NCBI GenBank assembly: GCA_963770245.1
Contig: CAVYOX010000013.1
Location: 274,465-338,464 of the forward strand
Reading direction: 5' to 3'
Length of the DNA: 64,000 nucleotides
From: PALSA-270 sp963770245
GTDB lineage: Bacteria > Acidobacteriota > Terriglobia > Terriglobales > Acidobacteriaceae
Made by a program: the position numbers and the translations under genes. The notes beneath the pieces are model-generated. The model searched no databases, was not told where the DNA came from, and was given only the letters and a program-made list of their open reading frames with translations. Below are positions 25,937 through 36,115 of the stretch, piece after piece (position 1 is the first letter of the stretch; every line of letters starts with the position of its first letter).

Positions 25937-27046
25937 TCAGGTCCAGCGGAACAAACGCAGGGCCAGCACGAAAGAAATTCCACCCCAGAGGGCGAGGATT
26001 AGCAAGCGTCCGGATTGGGATGCCAGCGGAGCTCCTTGCAGAATGGTGTCACGCAGCGCATCGTTGAGCGCAGTGAGAGGCAGCGCCTTGATAAAGGGCT
26101 GGGTGATGGCGGGAAAACGCGCATAGGAAAAGAAGACACCGGAAAAAATCCACATCGGCATCATCACCAGGTTGATGAGGCCGCTAACGCTTTCGATCTT
26201 TTGCGCGCGGCTGGCGGTGAGCAGCCCGACTCCGCCGAAAGCGATGGCGCCGATAGCGCCGATCAGCACGATGGTCCAGAGCGATCCGAGTACCCGCATG
26301 TGGAATACGAGCACGCCGAAGCCGAGCAGCAACGCGACCTCAATCAGCATGAGCACCAGGCGGCTGCTGGTCAGGGCGAGCAGGAAATCGCTGCGCCGCA
26401 TGGGAGTGCCGACGAAACGCTTCAGTAACTTGCGCTGGCGCATGTCGACCAGAGCGAAGCCGATGCCCCACATGGCGGCGTTCATCAAGTTCATGCCAAG
26501 CAGGCCGGGAATAAGGAAATCGATGTAGCGGGACCCGGGTTCGGTGGAAGCGACGGCAGAAGTGGGCACCGGGTCTTTGCGACCGGCCGCGCTCTGGAGA
26601 GCGTCATCCACCTCAATGCGGGAGAGCACGCTTTCGGGCCGGGCGGGGTCGTAACGATATTGAATTTTTCCTCCCGCGTCGGCCTCGACCACAAGATCAT
26701 ATTTGCCCAGGCGAAAATCCTGCAGGGCTTGGGCCTCGTCAACGATGACCGTGCGAATGGAGTTGTGCTGGGGCGCTCGCTCAATCAGAGCCAGGGTGTC
26801 GGCGGCGCCGGGACCGGCCACGATGACGATCGAAGTTACGTCGGCAGGCTTGTTCCGGAAAGCGATGCCCAGGCCAAGAGCCAGCAACAGAGGAAAGACG
26901 AAGACCCAGAAAATGACTTCGGGCTCGCGCTTGAGTTCCTTCATGCGCGCCACTAGCAGGTGGGTGTAGCCCGACCAGCGACCGCTTCGGGGCGGGGCAG
27001 CGTGTGGTTTCAACTCGGTAGGCGGAGTTTGCTGGGCGATGGCCAT
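25937..27046 (-). CDS. ABC-2 type transporter permease
   Basis: The 369-residue protein has a soluble N-terminus, then a first membrane helix at about 50-70, a periplasmic loop of about 130 residues and five C-terminal helices. This is the ABC-2 (YhfQ/NodJ/drug-export) layout. Motifs include 'FLIPGLLGMNLMNAAMWGIG', 'KLLKRFVGTPMRRSDFLLA' and a final 'GISFVLALRLFRW'. It is the partner of the ATPase gene located 46 bases upstream on the same strand. The pair forms a two-component exporter; the cargo is unknown. Confidence 0.88.
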   Translation of the reverse strand: MAIAQQTPPTELKPHAAPPRSGRWSGYTHLLVARMKELKREPEVIFWVFVFPLLLALGLGIAFRNKPADVTSIVIVAGPGAADTLALIERAPQHNSIRTVIVDEAQALQDFRLGKYDLVVEADAGGKIQYRYDPARPESVLSRIEVDDALQSAAGRKDPVPTSAVASTEPGSRYIDFLIPGLLGMNLMNAAMWGIGFALVDMRQRKLLKRFVGTPMRRSDFLLALTSSRLVLMLIEVALLLGFGVLVFHMRVLGSLWTIVLIGAIGAIAFGGVGLLTASRAQKIESVSGLINLVMMPMWIFSGVFFSYARFPAITQPFIKALPLTALNDALRDTILQGAPLASQSGRLLILALWGGISFVLALRLFRWT

Positions 27047-27092
27047 GATCAGTCCGTTCTCGGTTCACGGGTTGCAGTTTCCGGTTTGAGGT

Positions 27093-28025
27093 TCACTCCT
27101 CCCGCAGGTGGCGGCCGGTCAGGCGGACGAAGACGTCCTCGAGACTGGCCTGGCGCGTGGTCAAGTGCAGGAGGGCGGAGCCTTGGTTGCGTACCGCGTC
27201 GAGCAGAGCTGGAATGGTTAGATGCGGTTCGCGGACGCTCAGCGCGACTAGGCCCTCGGCATGGCGTACCGACTCCACGCCGGGCAAAGCGCGCCAGGTA
27301 TCAAGAGCGGCCCCGTTCGAGTTGGCGCTGGTCTCGAATTCAACCACGTGGTGGCCGCCAAGCCGCTCGATCAAATCGGCCGGCGTGCCCTCGGCGATGA
27401 CCTGGCCGTGGTCGATGACGGCCAGCCGGTCGCAGAGACGCTCGGCTTCGTCCATGTAGTGGGTCGTGAGCAATACGGTGCCGCCGGCTTTTTGAAAAAC
27501 ACGAATGATGTCCCAAAGCTGGCGGCGGCTTTGTGGGTCGAGACCGGTCGTCGGCTCATCGAGAAAAAGAATCTTGGGGTTCCCCACCAAGGCCGTGGCG
27601 ACCGCCAGACGCTGTCGCTGGCCTCCCGAGAGCTTCCCCACCCAGGCATCGGCCTTCTCGGACAGTTGCAGGTCTTCGAGGACATCATCGGAGGACCGTG
27701 GCTCCCGGTAGAAGCTCGCGAACAGCTCAATGGTTTCGCGGACCGTGAGCTTGTCCGAAAGGCGCGTTTCCTGCAGGGAGATGCCCAGCCATTCGCGCAG
27801 CTCACGCTGGTTTTTCTGCCAGGTGTGGCCGAAAATCGTGACCTGGCCGGAGGTGGGTTCGAGCAGGCCTTCGAGGATTTCAATGGTGGTTGTCTTCCCT
27901 GCCCCGTTCGGACCGAGCAAACCGAAACACTCGCCGGCAACGATTTCCAAGTTCAAGCCGCGGACGGCTTCAACCTTTCCGTCGTAGGTCTTGCGCAAGT
28001 CGCGGCATTCGATGGCAGCAGGCAC
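27093..28025 (-). CDS. ABC transporter ATP-binding protein
   Basis: This 310-residue cytoplasmic ATPase shows Walker A 'GPNGAGKTT' (38-46), signature 'KLSGGQRQRL', Walker B 'ILFLDEPTTGLDP' and the H-loop 'LLTTHYMDEAE'. A C-terminal extension of about 90 residues follows, as in DrrA/NatA-type exporters, ending 'DVFVRLTGRHLREE'. It is the first gene of a two-gene exporter operon with the permease. It is divergent from a secreted transglutaminase gene. Confidence 0.93.
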   Translation of the reverse strand: MPAAIECRDLRKTYDGKVEAVRGLNLEIVAGECFGLLGPNGAGKTTTIEILEGLLEPTSGQVTIFGHTWQKNQRELREWLGISLQETRLSDKLTVRETIELFASFYREPRSSDDVLEDLQLSEKADAWVGKLSGGQRQRLAVATALVGNPKILFLDEPTTGLDPQSRRQLWDIIRVFQKAGGTVLLTTHYMDEAERLCDRLAVIDHGQVIAEGTPADLIERLGGHHVVEFETSANSNGAALDTWRALPGVESVRHAEGLVALSVREPHLTIPALLDAVRNQGSALLHLTTRQASLEDVFVRLTGRHLREE

Positions 28026-28265
28026 CTGAGGATTCTAGCGGAGAGGATGGTCCGGCGTCTGCATCCGTTTGGGGGGAATTTTCGTTCTCCGGAGGTTTCA
28101 TTTAGAATGGCACGCGGTTCCAGGTAGCGCCCTCCATGCCAGTGTTTCCGCGCGGCTTCACTTGACGGCGTTTTCGCTAAAACGCCCGTGTGTCGTTTCC
28201 CATCGACCATTGTTAGTTTTCAGGCAAGCGGTTCTCCCTACTGCGAGGATCCGAAAGGAAGGCCC

Positions 28266-29258
28266 ATGTTTCGCAAGGCTGGGTTATCTCTATTGTTCTC
28301 GATCGTGCTGTTGATGGTTTCCGGATGGGCGCAGGAGTCGCGGCACTTCACATTTCACTATGGCTTTACGGTGAAGAACATTCCCGCGGGAGAGCGGGTG
28401 CGGGTTTGGATTCCGCAGGCCCACTCGGATCAGTTTCAGGAGGTGAAGGTTCTCTCGGCGAGCGGGGATCTGGCGCTGAAAAAGACACGCGAGTCCAGAT
28501 ACGGGAACGAGATGTACTATGCCGAAGACGCGAAAGCACGCGCCCAGGAATTGCACTTCGAGGTTGTCTACGACGTGGTGCGTCAAGAGCGGCTGATTCT
28601 GGGCCGACAAATACCGCACCTCGAGGACGTGCCCATCAGCAGCCGCGAAAAGAAGGAATACTTGGCGCCTGACAAACTCGTGCCGGTGACGGGATTGCCT
28701 GCTGAGCTGGCGGGAAAAGTCACCGCCGACATCGGCACACCGCTCGATAAGGCGCATGCCATCTACGATTACGTATTCAGCACGATGACCTATGACAAGA
28801 CGGGCACGGGTTGGGGTCGAGGCGACGTGCTATACGCCTGCTCCGCTAAGAAGGGCAACTGCACCGACTTCCACTCGCTGTTCATTGCCATGGCGCGGTC
28901 ACAGGGGATTCCGGCGCGCTTTGAGATCGGGTTTTCGCTGCCCGCGGATCAGCATGCGGCAGAAATCGCGGGATACCACTGCTGGGCGGACTTTTTTGAG
29001 CCGCGGCACGGGTGGGTGCCGGTGGATATCTCCGAAGCATGGAAGCATCCGGAAAAGCGGGCCTACTTCTTCGGAGCCCATGATGACAACCGGATGCAGT
29101 TCACCATGGGGCGGGACCTGCGGCTGAGTCCGCCGCAGGACGGAGAGCCATTGAACTATTTTGTCTATCCGTATGTGGAGGTCGGAGGGAAGGCCTATCC
29201 CAATATCGTGACGGCGTTCTCGTTTGCCGATGTCGAGGCGCCGGCAGTGGGGGAATAG
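28266..29258 (+). CDS. Secreted transglutaminase-like protein
   Basis: The protein has 330 residues, starting at ATG 28266 after GAAAGGAAG. A Sec signal is present ('LSLLFSIVLLMVSGWAQ'). The transglutaminase-like catalytic triad is visible as C199 in 'KKGNCTDFHSLF', H238 in 'GYHCWADFF' and D254 in 'VPVDISEA'. An N-terminal beta domain (residues 25-150) precedes it, as in bacterial transglutaminase/protease superfamily proteins. The activity could be a protease or amidase rather than cross-linking. It is divergent from the ABC exporter. Confidence 0.88.
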   Translation: MFRKAGLSLLFSIVLLMVSGWAQESRHFTFHYGFTVKNIPAGERVRVWIPQAHSDQFQEVKVLSASGDLALKKTRESRYGNEMYYAEDAKARAQELHFEVVYDVVRQERLILGRQIPHLEDVPISSREKKEYLAPDKLVPVTGLPAELAGKVTADIGTPLDKAHAIYDYVFSTMTYDKTGTGWGRGDVLYACSAKKGNCTDFHSLFIAMARSQGIPARFEIGFSLPADQHAAEIAGYHCWADFFEPRHGWVPVDISEAWKHPEKRAYFFGAHDDNRMQFTMGRDLRLSPPQDGEPLNYFVYPYVEVGGKAYPNIVTAFSFADVEAPAVGE

Positions 29259-29553
29259 GGGGTCCAGATCTTTTGTGCTAGGGGACTTGCGTAGCGACAT
29301 TGTGCGCCCAGCGATGCATGCCCAACATAACGCCAGTTCCGTTTAGCCCCGCCACGGAGAGGTCGCTCTGATCAGACATCCGGTTTCTGGGCACTCAGTA
29401 GGCTCGGTTCCCTTTGTCCGTTTCCGGACAGGTGATTCCATGAGCGCACACTCCGCGGAGTTCCGTTCTTATGACATTGCTTCCATTTGCGTCCTGAAAT
29501 GAGCAGCCTGTACGGAATAGGAGTTTGGCCCGCAGTTTGCAACTCGTTAACAC

Positions 29554-30759
29554 ATGGACGCCTTAGCCATGCGGGAAACGCATCCCGTGACGCCATCCGA
29601 GATGGGCCACGTGCTGATTGCCGACGATCAGAAGCACATTCTGGACGCCCTACAGATGCTGTTAGGCGGCTGCGGTTTCTCGACGGAAGCAGTCACGCAT
29701 CCAGCCCACGTGTTGCGGGCCCTGGAGGTAGGACAATTCGATGCTGTCTTAATCGACCTCAACTATACCTGCGATATCATCGCGGGAGGAGAAGGGCTGG
29801 AACTGGTGTCACAGATTCGATCCATGGATACCCTGCTTCCCGTGTTGGTGATGACAGCTTGGAGCAGTGTAGACCTAGCGGTCGAAGCTATGAGGCGCGG
29901 CGCTTCGGATTTTACCCAGAAACCCTGGGAGAATCAGGACCTTCTCCAAAAACTGCACAACCAACTGTCGTGGGCGCAGACGCGGAGACGGGCGCAACGG
30001 CAGCGCGACGAAGAACTGCAGGAGGCTCGCGAGATTCAGGATAGCCTGCTGCCCACGACATTGCCCGAAGTAGCAGGCTATGAGGTGGCCGCCACGACAC
30101 AGCCGTTGCGGTTCGTGGGCGGTGACTACTACAGCGTCATGCGTATCGGCGATCGACACACTGTGCTTTGCATTGCTGATGTAGCGGGCAAAGGCTTGCC
30201 GGCCGCCCTACTGATGTCCAGCTTGCAGGCAGCGCTACAACCGCTGATCTCGCAGAGGCTGGCGCCGCGTGAGCTGTGCCACCGGCTAAACCGCATCTTG
30301 TGCGATCTAACGCCGGTGGGGAAGTTCATTTCGTTTTTTTATGCTGTCCTGGACAGCGTAGACAATCGACTGACGTATTGCAACGCTGGGCATAACCCGC
30401 CACTGTTAATTCGGGCGGACGGCACATCCACGGAGCTAAAGGCGGCAGGAGCGGTCTTGGGACCCTTCCCCGATTGGCTCTATGAACAAAGCGAACTGCA
30501 GATGAGAAGCGGCGACACATTGCTGCTCTTCACCGATGGGTTGGTCGAGGCCTGGAACGCGGACGAGGAATCGTTCGGGGAACACAACCTGATCCGTATC
30601 GCTCGCGAAAACCCCACTTCTAGCGCCGAGGAATTGATGGGCTTATTGATGCGCGCGGCATCGCAGCACGGCGGCGGACATTTTCAGGATGACGCCAGCC
30701 TGATCGTATTGAAGGAAAATGCAGGAGGAATTGTAGATCTGGATGGAGGGGTTCAATGA
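29554..30759 (+). CDS. Response regulator with C-terminal PP2C/SpoIIE phosphatase domain
   Basis: This 401-residue protein joins a receiver domain (acidic D24/D25, phospho-acceptor D68 in 'FDAVLIDLNYT', lysine in 'FTQKPW') to a short coiled linker and a PP2C phosphatase of the RsbU/SpoIIE type. The metal-binding aspartates are in 'VGGDYYSVMRIG', 'CIADVAGKGLPAALLMS' and 'QDDASLIVLK'. Phosphorylation would switch a serine/threonine phosphatase, usually within a partner-switching network. The start is uncertain; ATG 29602 is an alternative. It overlaps the next gene by ATGA, which ties it to the ADOP permease. Confidence 0.88.
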   Translation: MDALAMRETHPVTPSEMGHVLIADDQKHILDALQMLLGGCGFSTEAVTHPAHVLRALEVGQFDAVLIDLNYTCDIIAGGEGLELVSQIRSMDTLLPVLVMTAWSSVDLAVEAMRRGASDFTQKPWENQDLLQKLHNQLSWAQTRRRAQRQRDEELQEAREIQDSLLPTTLPEVAGYEVAATTQPLRFVGGDYYSVMRIGDRHTVLCIADVAGKGLPAALLMSSLQAALQPLISQRLAPRELCHRLNRILCDLTPVGKFISFFYAVLDSVDNRLTYCNAGHNPPLLIRADGTSTELKAAGAVLGPFPDWLYEQSELQMRSGDTLLLFTDGLVEAWNADEESFGEHNLIRIARENPTSSAEELMGLLMRAASQHGGGHFQDDASLIVLKENAGGIVDLDGGVQ

Positions 30760-33182
30760 TCAGCTGGTCCCAGGATCTTCGCTATGCCCTCCGCCAGTTG
30801 CGCAAGTCTCCGGGATTCACCATCGCCGCGGTTTTGACGCTGACCATGGCGATCGGCGCAAACGCCGTCGTTTTCAGTGTTCTGAACGGGCTGATCCTGC
30901 GCCCGCTGAACGTGCCTCAGGCCGAGAGCCTCTATCTAATCGAGCGCGCCAGCGATAAGGGCACGAGCCAATCGTACCCGGACTATCTCGATCTACGCGA
31001 TCGCAACCACAGCTTTGACGGTGTGGCAGCCTATAGCCTTACCCAGGTAGCGATGAATACGGGCGAGGGTCCATCCCTTATCTGGGGCATGGAATCAAGC
31101 AGCAACTACTTTGACGCATTGCGGATTCAGCCCTACCTCGGTCGTTTCTTCAACCCTTCCGATGATCATGGTCCGAGCAGCGCCCCTTATATCGTGCTGA
31201 GTTACGCATATTGGCACAGCCATTTTCGCGATGATCGCAGCGTAGTGGGCCGTACGGTTCAGCTCAACAAGCATCCTTTTACCATCCTCGGCGTAGCGCC
31301 GCCCGAGTTTCGCAGTACTGTGCTGTTCGCCTCTCCTAACTTCTTTGTGCCCATGGTGAGCCATGCGCAGGTGGCTGGGGCAAATGACCTGAACGATCGC
31401 GCCAGCCGGTGGGTGTTCATGGTCGTGGGTCATCTAAAAGTGGGAGTCACTCTGGCCGAGGCAACCGCCGATCTCAACTCGATTGGGTCCTATTTGGAAA
31501 AGACTTATCCCAAAGACGAGCGCCAAGCGGGCTTCTCATTGGCGCGCCCAAACCTCTTGGGCGATCAGTTTGCCCCTGGGGTGCAGGCATTCGTTGCGGG
31601 ATTGATGCTGCTCGCCGGGTTGGTTCTGCTGGCCGCATGCGCCAACCTGGGAAGCCTATTTGCCGCGCGCGCCGCTGACCGTTCGCGGGAAGTTGCTCTG
31701 CGGTTCGCTCTCGGAGCGAGCCGCACGCGCATTCTGCGCGGGCTGTTTACCGAATCCGTGGTGGTTTCGCTGGTCGGAGGCGCCTTCGGACTATGGGCCA
31801 GCGTGGTGTTTTTGCGGCGGTTGAGCGAGTGGCAGCCATTCGGGAATTTCCCCGTGCATACGCCCGTGAACCCGGACGCAAGCGTGTATGGACTAGCGTT
31901 GCTGCTGAGCTTGGTCAGCGGATTCCTGTTCGGAGCGGCCCCAGTAAAGCAGGTGCTGCGTACGGATCCCTATCACGTCATTAAGGCTGGATCAAGCGCC
32001 GGGATGCGGGGGCGCATCACTGCCCGAGACGTATTGCTGACCGTTCAAATCGCGATCTGTGCCGTGCTGGTTACATCTTCGCTAGTTGCTCTGCGGGGGC
32101 TAGTGCATGCCATGCATAGCAACTTCGGTTTTGAACCGCACAACTCCATGCTGGTAGGCGCCGATCTGCCCCTGGCAGGTTACAGCGGCTATGGAGTCCC
32201 CATCATGCAAAAGCGCATGCTCGATGCCATCGCGACCATTCCGGGCGTAGAGTCCGTCGGATTAACCGATGCGCTGCTACTCAATGACCAGAACACCTCG
32301 AATGTCTTTACCGATCGAACGACAGACCTGCGGTCATCGAGTGCCGCCGCCAGCGCCTACATATACCACGTATCCCCTGAATACCTTCACGCCGAGGGCA
32401 CCACGTTGCGGTCCGGCCGGACTTTCACGTGGCATGACGACGAAGACTCGCCGCGCGTCGCGGTGGTGAATGCTGAGTTTGCGGGCAGAATCTTTGGCTC
32501 GGTGCAAAACGCGATCGGTGGTTATTACCAGCTGCAGGATGGAACGCGTATCCAAGTGGTGGGTATTTCGGAAAACGGAAAGTATGGGAGACTTACCGAA
32601 GAAGCCAAACCCGCGATGTTTCTCCCGATCCTGCAATGGCCCTCCAATTCCGCATGGATGGTGGTGCGCTCGAGCCGCGATCCGCAACAACTCGGCTCGG
32701 CCATCCGGAGCACGCTGCACCAACTCGATGCAGGGCTGCCGGTTGTGATCGAAGCGCGGCTGGACGAAATAGCCGGCGCTCTGTTTCCTCCCCAGGTGGC
32801 GACGGTGGCGCTGGGCGTACTAGGTGCGATGGGCGGGATGCTGTCCATTACTGGCATTTTCGGAATGGCGGCGTACTCGGTCAGTAAGCGCCTGCGGGAG
32901 TTGGGGATTCGCGTTGCCCTCGGGGCACAACGTAAGCAAGTGTTACAGGCGGCGCTTGGACAGGCTTTCAAATTGCTCACGTTGGGTTCGGCAGCAGGAT
33001 TGTTCCTCGGACTTCTGGCGAGCAGGGTCTTGGCTCTCGTCGTTTATCAGGCAACTCCGAGCGATCCGCTGGTGTTGGCTGGTGTTGTTTTAGCTATGGC
33101 GCTGATGGGGCTGCTAGCCACGTGGATTCCGGCCCGCCGCGCGCTGTCGGTTGATCCCATGATCCTGCTGCGCGAGGAGTGA
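30756..33182 (+). CDS. ADOP-type ABC transporter permease (MacB/FtsX-like)
   Basis: The 808-residue protein begins 'MISWSQDLRYALRQLRKSPG' and then FTIAAVLTL, the hallmark of the acidobacterial duplicated orphan permeases. It contains two MacB-PCD/FtsX repeats: helices near residues 20-40, 275-300, 330-355 and 370-400, then a second set in the last 140 residues ending 'WIPARRALSVDPMILLREE'. No prefix domain and no ATPase gene is adjacent. It overlaps the receiver-PP2C gene by four bases, so the two are co-expressed. Function unknown; MacB relatives act as mechanotransmitters. Confidence 0.92.
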   Translation: MISWSQDLRYALRQLRKSPGFTIAAVLTLTMAIGANAVVFSVLNGLILRPLNVPQAESLYLIERASDKGTSQSYPDYLDLRDRNHSFDGVAAYSLTQVAMNTGEGPSLIWGMESSSNYFDALRIQPYLGRFFNPSDDHGPSSAPYIVLSYAYWHSHFRDDRSVVGRTVQLNKHPFTILGVAPPEFRSTVLFASPNFFVPMVSHAQVAGANDLNDRASRWVFMVVGHLKVGVTLAEATADLNSIGSYLEKTYPKDERQAGFSLARPNLLGDQFAPGVQAFVAGLMLLAGLVLLAACANLGSLFAARAADRSREVALRFALGASRTRILRGLFTESVVVSLVGGAFGLWASVVFLRRLSEWQPFGNFPVHTPVNPDASVYGLALLLSLVSGFLFGAAPVKQVLRTDPYHVIKAGSSAGMRGRITARDVLLTVQIAICAVLVTSSLVALRGLVHAMHSNFGFEPHNSMLVGADLPLAGYSGYGVPIMQKRMLDAIATIPGVESVGLTDALLLNDQNTSNVFTDRTTDLRSSSAAASAYIYHVSPEYLHAEGTTLRSGRTFTWHDDEDSPRVAVVNAEFAGRIFGSVQNAIGGYYQLQDGTRIQVVGISENGKYGRLTEEAKPAMFLPILQWPSNSAWMVVRSSRDPQQLGSAIRSTLHQLDAGLPVVIEARLDEIAGALFPPQVATVALGVLGAMGGMLSITGIFGMAAYSVSKRLRELGIRVALGAQRKQVLQAALGQAFKLLTLGSAAGLFLGLLASRVLALVVYQATPSDPLVLAGVVLAMALMGLLATWIPARRALSVDPMILLREE

Positions 33183-33288
33183 ACCAGCGTGGCACTGGCG
33201 GGAATAGGTTCGTCGCTTCGCAAGATGAAAGCCGTTCATCTCACCTGCATTTCAGCCGGTATCCTTCCGTGTAGCCGACAACAAGTGA

Positions 33289-33669
33289 CAACACTCGGAG
33301 GCTAGACAGGTCGTGGGTTACTATTCCCTCGCGGTAGGAGCTGTGTCCCACTTCGAAGCGTCGAACCGCCCGGCCGCGTCAAGCGCAATATGCCCGACCC
33401 TGTGCCGATAATGGTGATCGGCCGGCTTGCCGTCCATCAGTCTTGTCAGCGCCGGGATATCGGGCCGGGCCTGCTGAGGGACGCCGTGTTGCGGACTTTG
33501 CAGGCAACCGACATTGCCATCCGGGCAGTCCTGGTGCATGCGATTTCAGAGCGCGCAAAACACTTTTACCAGAAATGGGGATTTATACCGTCGCCCGCGG
33601 CCCCCAATGACACTGATGATTACCCTAACGGAGGTGGCGAAGGCGCTCGCGCAGACGACCGGGCAATAG
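33289..33669 (+). pseudogene. Frameshifted GNAT acetyltransferase (toxin-like) remnant
   Basis: The segments line up with a GNAT N-acetyltransferase of the type found in DUF1778-GNAT toxin-antitoxin pairs. Frame one reads 'QVVGYYSLAVGAVSHFEAS'. A shift near 33375 leads to 'MVIGRLAVHQSCQRRDIG' and 'LLRDAVLRTLQATDI', 'FYQKWGFIPSP'. A second shift at the CCCCC run near 33600 restores 'MTLMITLTEVAKALAQT' and a TAG at 33667-33669. The N-terminal part and the antitoxin gene are absent. The intact open piece (33390-33767) is only a by-product. Confidence 0.72.
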
Positions 33670-33800
33670 ACCCTTGCCATTCGTTTGCCGGTTCTTTCCT
33701 CGTTCCGGTCTTTTGCCTTGCAAATCTTCGCGGCGAAACCTACGCAGCGACGGCTACTGTTCGATGAAAACGGATTCCGCTGAGCAGGAAGGTACGCTAA

Positions 33801-35975
33801 ATGCAAACTGAATTGCGCGCCGTCCCCACTTGCCGAGTCTGGGTATGTGTGTTCGCGGTGCTGGTGGGAGTAACCAGCGCAGCCGACAAGCCGACCCCCA
33901 TTCCGATAGGCCTAGACGCGTATCGATCGTGGGACCACTGGGCAGACCAGCGGATCGGGATGCGCACCTATATGCGCAGTACTTATGATCGGAGCGGCGG
34001 AAACGAAGATGCCTCGCATTTCCTGTATCAGCGTTCCGACGACTTCAACGTGACGCTGGATTTGGAAGGGCCTGGACTCCTGGTATTCACCCGCTACAAC
34101 CATTGGCACGGAAGCCCCTGGCACTTCGTGGTCGATGGAAACGACCACTTGGTCCAAGAGAGCAGTACGGCCGACCCACTGCATCCTGTCCATGACTCCG
34201 TTTTTTCCCCGGCAGGCCCGTTCCCCCGTCCTCTGAATGAGACCTGGGCGACAACCCGGGGAGCTGACCTGCTCTGGACTCCGATCCCGTTTGAGAGCAG
34301 CTTTCAGATGGCCTACACCCGAACCCACTATGGAACCGGCTATTACATCTATGACCGGTTCGTGCCCGAGACGGCACTCTCGCATCCGCTGGAGAGCTGG
34401 AATGAGAACTTGGCCCCAGATCCGGATGTCCTCGATCTGATCTCCCGATCCGGCACCGATATTGCGCCGAAGACCGGCTCGAGGCAGGTCGGTGGAGGCG
34501 TCAACGTACCGGCGAACAAGCCGATCACCGTGGCGAATTTGAAGGGCGGAGCCATCGTTCGTGCCATCAAATTCTCGATTCCGCGCGATCGTGCGGATGC
34601 CTTCACCAAGGTTCGCCTGCGGGTGACCTGGGACGGAAGAAAAGATGCGTCGGTCGATGTTCCGATTGCTCTTTTCTATGGCGCGGGCACGCTTTACAAC
34701 CGCGACAATCGCGAGTTCCTGGTGAAGGCTTTTCCCGTCAGCATTCGCTTCGCCAACGATCGCGTGTACTTGGCGTGCTATTTCCCGATGCCTTTTTTCC
34801 GCTCGGCGCGAATCGAACTAGCCGGCGGGGATCAGTCGATCGATGGAATCGAGTGGAGCGTCCAATCCGTAGCCCTGGATCGACCGGCCCACGAGCTTTC
34901 TTATTTTCATGCCACCTATCGTGACTTTCCTCATCCAGTGCTGGGCGAGGATTTGGTGCTTCTCGATACGCGCAATACGGAGGGAGAAGCAGACTGGTCC
35001 GGAAGCTTCGTTGGCACATCATTCATCTTTTCGCACGAGGCCGACCTCGGCACCCTCGAGGGAGATCCGCGCTTCTTTTTCGATGACAGCCTTACACCAC
35101 AAGCTCAGGGCACGGGAACCGAAGAATGGGGCGGGGGTGGCGATTATTGGGGTGGTTTGAATATGACCCTGGCCTTCGTGGGTCACCCGGTGGGAGCGCG
35201 CAACCTCCACCTGGCCGTCAATGACCAGGACAAGATTGAGTCCGCTTATCGCTTTTTGCTTGCCGACCTAATGCCCTTCGGGAAAAACGCGGTGATTCGC
35301 CTGGAACACGGCGGTACCAATCAATCGACCCAGCACTATGAAACCATCGCGTACTGGTACGGGCTTCCGTCGCCCTCCCTGGTTGAGACCGATCAGTTAC
35401 AAATCGGTGATGCGGCGGACGAGCGGGCACATCGCTACTTCTCGCCCCAAGCTTCCGAACCGTATCGCCTCACGTCTCGCTACGAATGGGGCGTCGATAC
35501 TCTCGACGGCCAACTAATCTATCCGGCGGAGACCGACCACGGCCGCACCACCAAGGGCACTTCAGAATTCAGACTTCGTCTCCGCGCCGACAACCTAGGA
35601 GTGCTTCTCCGGCGCAAATTGGATTACTCTTACGCGAACCAGCGCGCCGAGGTCTATATAGCAGGCAAAACCAAGTCGGCCTGGGAGGCCGCAGGGATTT
35701 GGTACCTGGCCGGGTCGAATACCTCCGTGTACTCGAATCCAAAGGAAGAACTCGGGGCCAGCGAGCATATCGCAGAAACCTCGAATCGCCGCTTTCGCGA
35801 CGATGAATTCCTGATCTCGAGGAAGCTCACACAGGGTAGAAAGACCATCTGGGTGCGCATCAAGTTCACCCCTGTGAACCGGCCACTCTATCCCGGCTAT
35901 CCGGCAGGCGAACGGGCCTGGAGTGAAATCAAATACCACGCCTACTGCTTTATCACTCCCGGGAAAAAGAAGTGA
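33801..35975 (+). CDS. Secreted DUF2961 (GH172 family) glycoside hydrolase-like protein
   Basis: This 724-residue protein carries an N-terminal signal ('VCVFAVLVGVTSAADK'). The DUF2961 core is seen in 'DRSGGNEDASHFLY', 'GPGLLVFTRYNHWHG', 'CYFPMPFFRSARIEL' and 'GTGTEEWGGGGDYWGG'. GH172 enzymes act on fructofuranosides and arabinofuranosides and form jelly-roll multimers. Arabinofuranose activity would fit the GH51 and GH78 genes in this window, but substrate choice is inference. The C-terminal 200 residues form an extra beta domain. The start follows AGGAAGG. Confidence 0.85.
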   Translation: MQTELRAVPTCRVWVCVFAVLVGVTSAADKPTPIPIGLDAYRSWDHWADQRIGMRTYMRSTYDRSGGNEDASHFLYQRSDDFNVTLDLEGPGLLVFTRYNHWHGSPWHFVVDGNDHLVQESSTADPLHPVHDSVFSPAGPFPRPLNETWATTRGADLLWTPIPFESSFQMAYTRTHYGTGYYIYDRFVPETALSHPLESWNENLAPDPDVLDLISRSGTDIAPKTGSRQVGGGVNVPANKPITVANLKGGAIVRAIKFSIPRDRADAFTKVRLRVTWDGRKDASVDVPIALFYGAGTLYNRDNREFLVKAFPVSIRFANDRVYLACYFPMPFFRSARIELAGGDQSIDGIEWSVQSVALDRPAHELSYFHATYRDFPHPVLGEDLVLLDTRNTEGEADWSGSFVGTSFIFSHEADLGTLEGDPRFFFDDSLTPQAQGTGTEEWGGGGDYWGGLNMTLAFVGHPVGARNLHLAVNDQDKIESAYRFLLADLMPFGKNAVIRLEHGGTNQSTQHYETIAYWYGLPSPSLVETDQLQIGDAADERAHRYFSPQASEPYRLTSRYEWGVDTLDGQLIYPAETDHGRTTKGTSEFRLRLRADNLGVLLRRKLDYSYANQRAEVYIAGKTKSAWEAAGIWYLAGSNTSVYSNPKEELGASEHIAETSNRRFRDDEFLISRKLTQGRKTIWVRIKFTPVNRPLYPGYPAGERAWSEIKYHAYCFITPGKKK

Positions 35976-36115
35976 CCCGAGGGCCTTTGATTGCGTTCGG
36001 AGCCTATCGGTCTCATCATGTAGATAGCTTACCCATCGATTTTCGCGGTTCCAAAGGGCAATTCCGCCCAAAGTTTCGGGAATAAAGGTTCGCTAATCGG
36101 CTGCTTGGCCTGATC

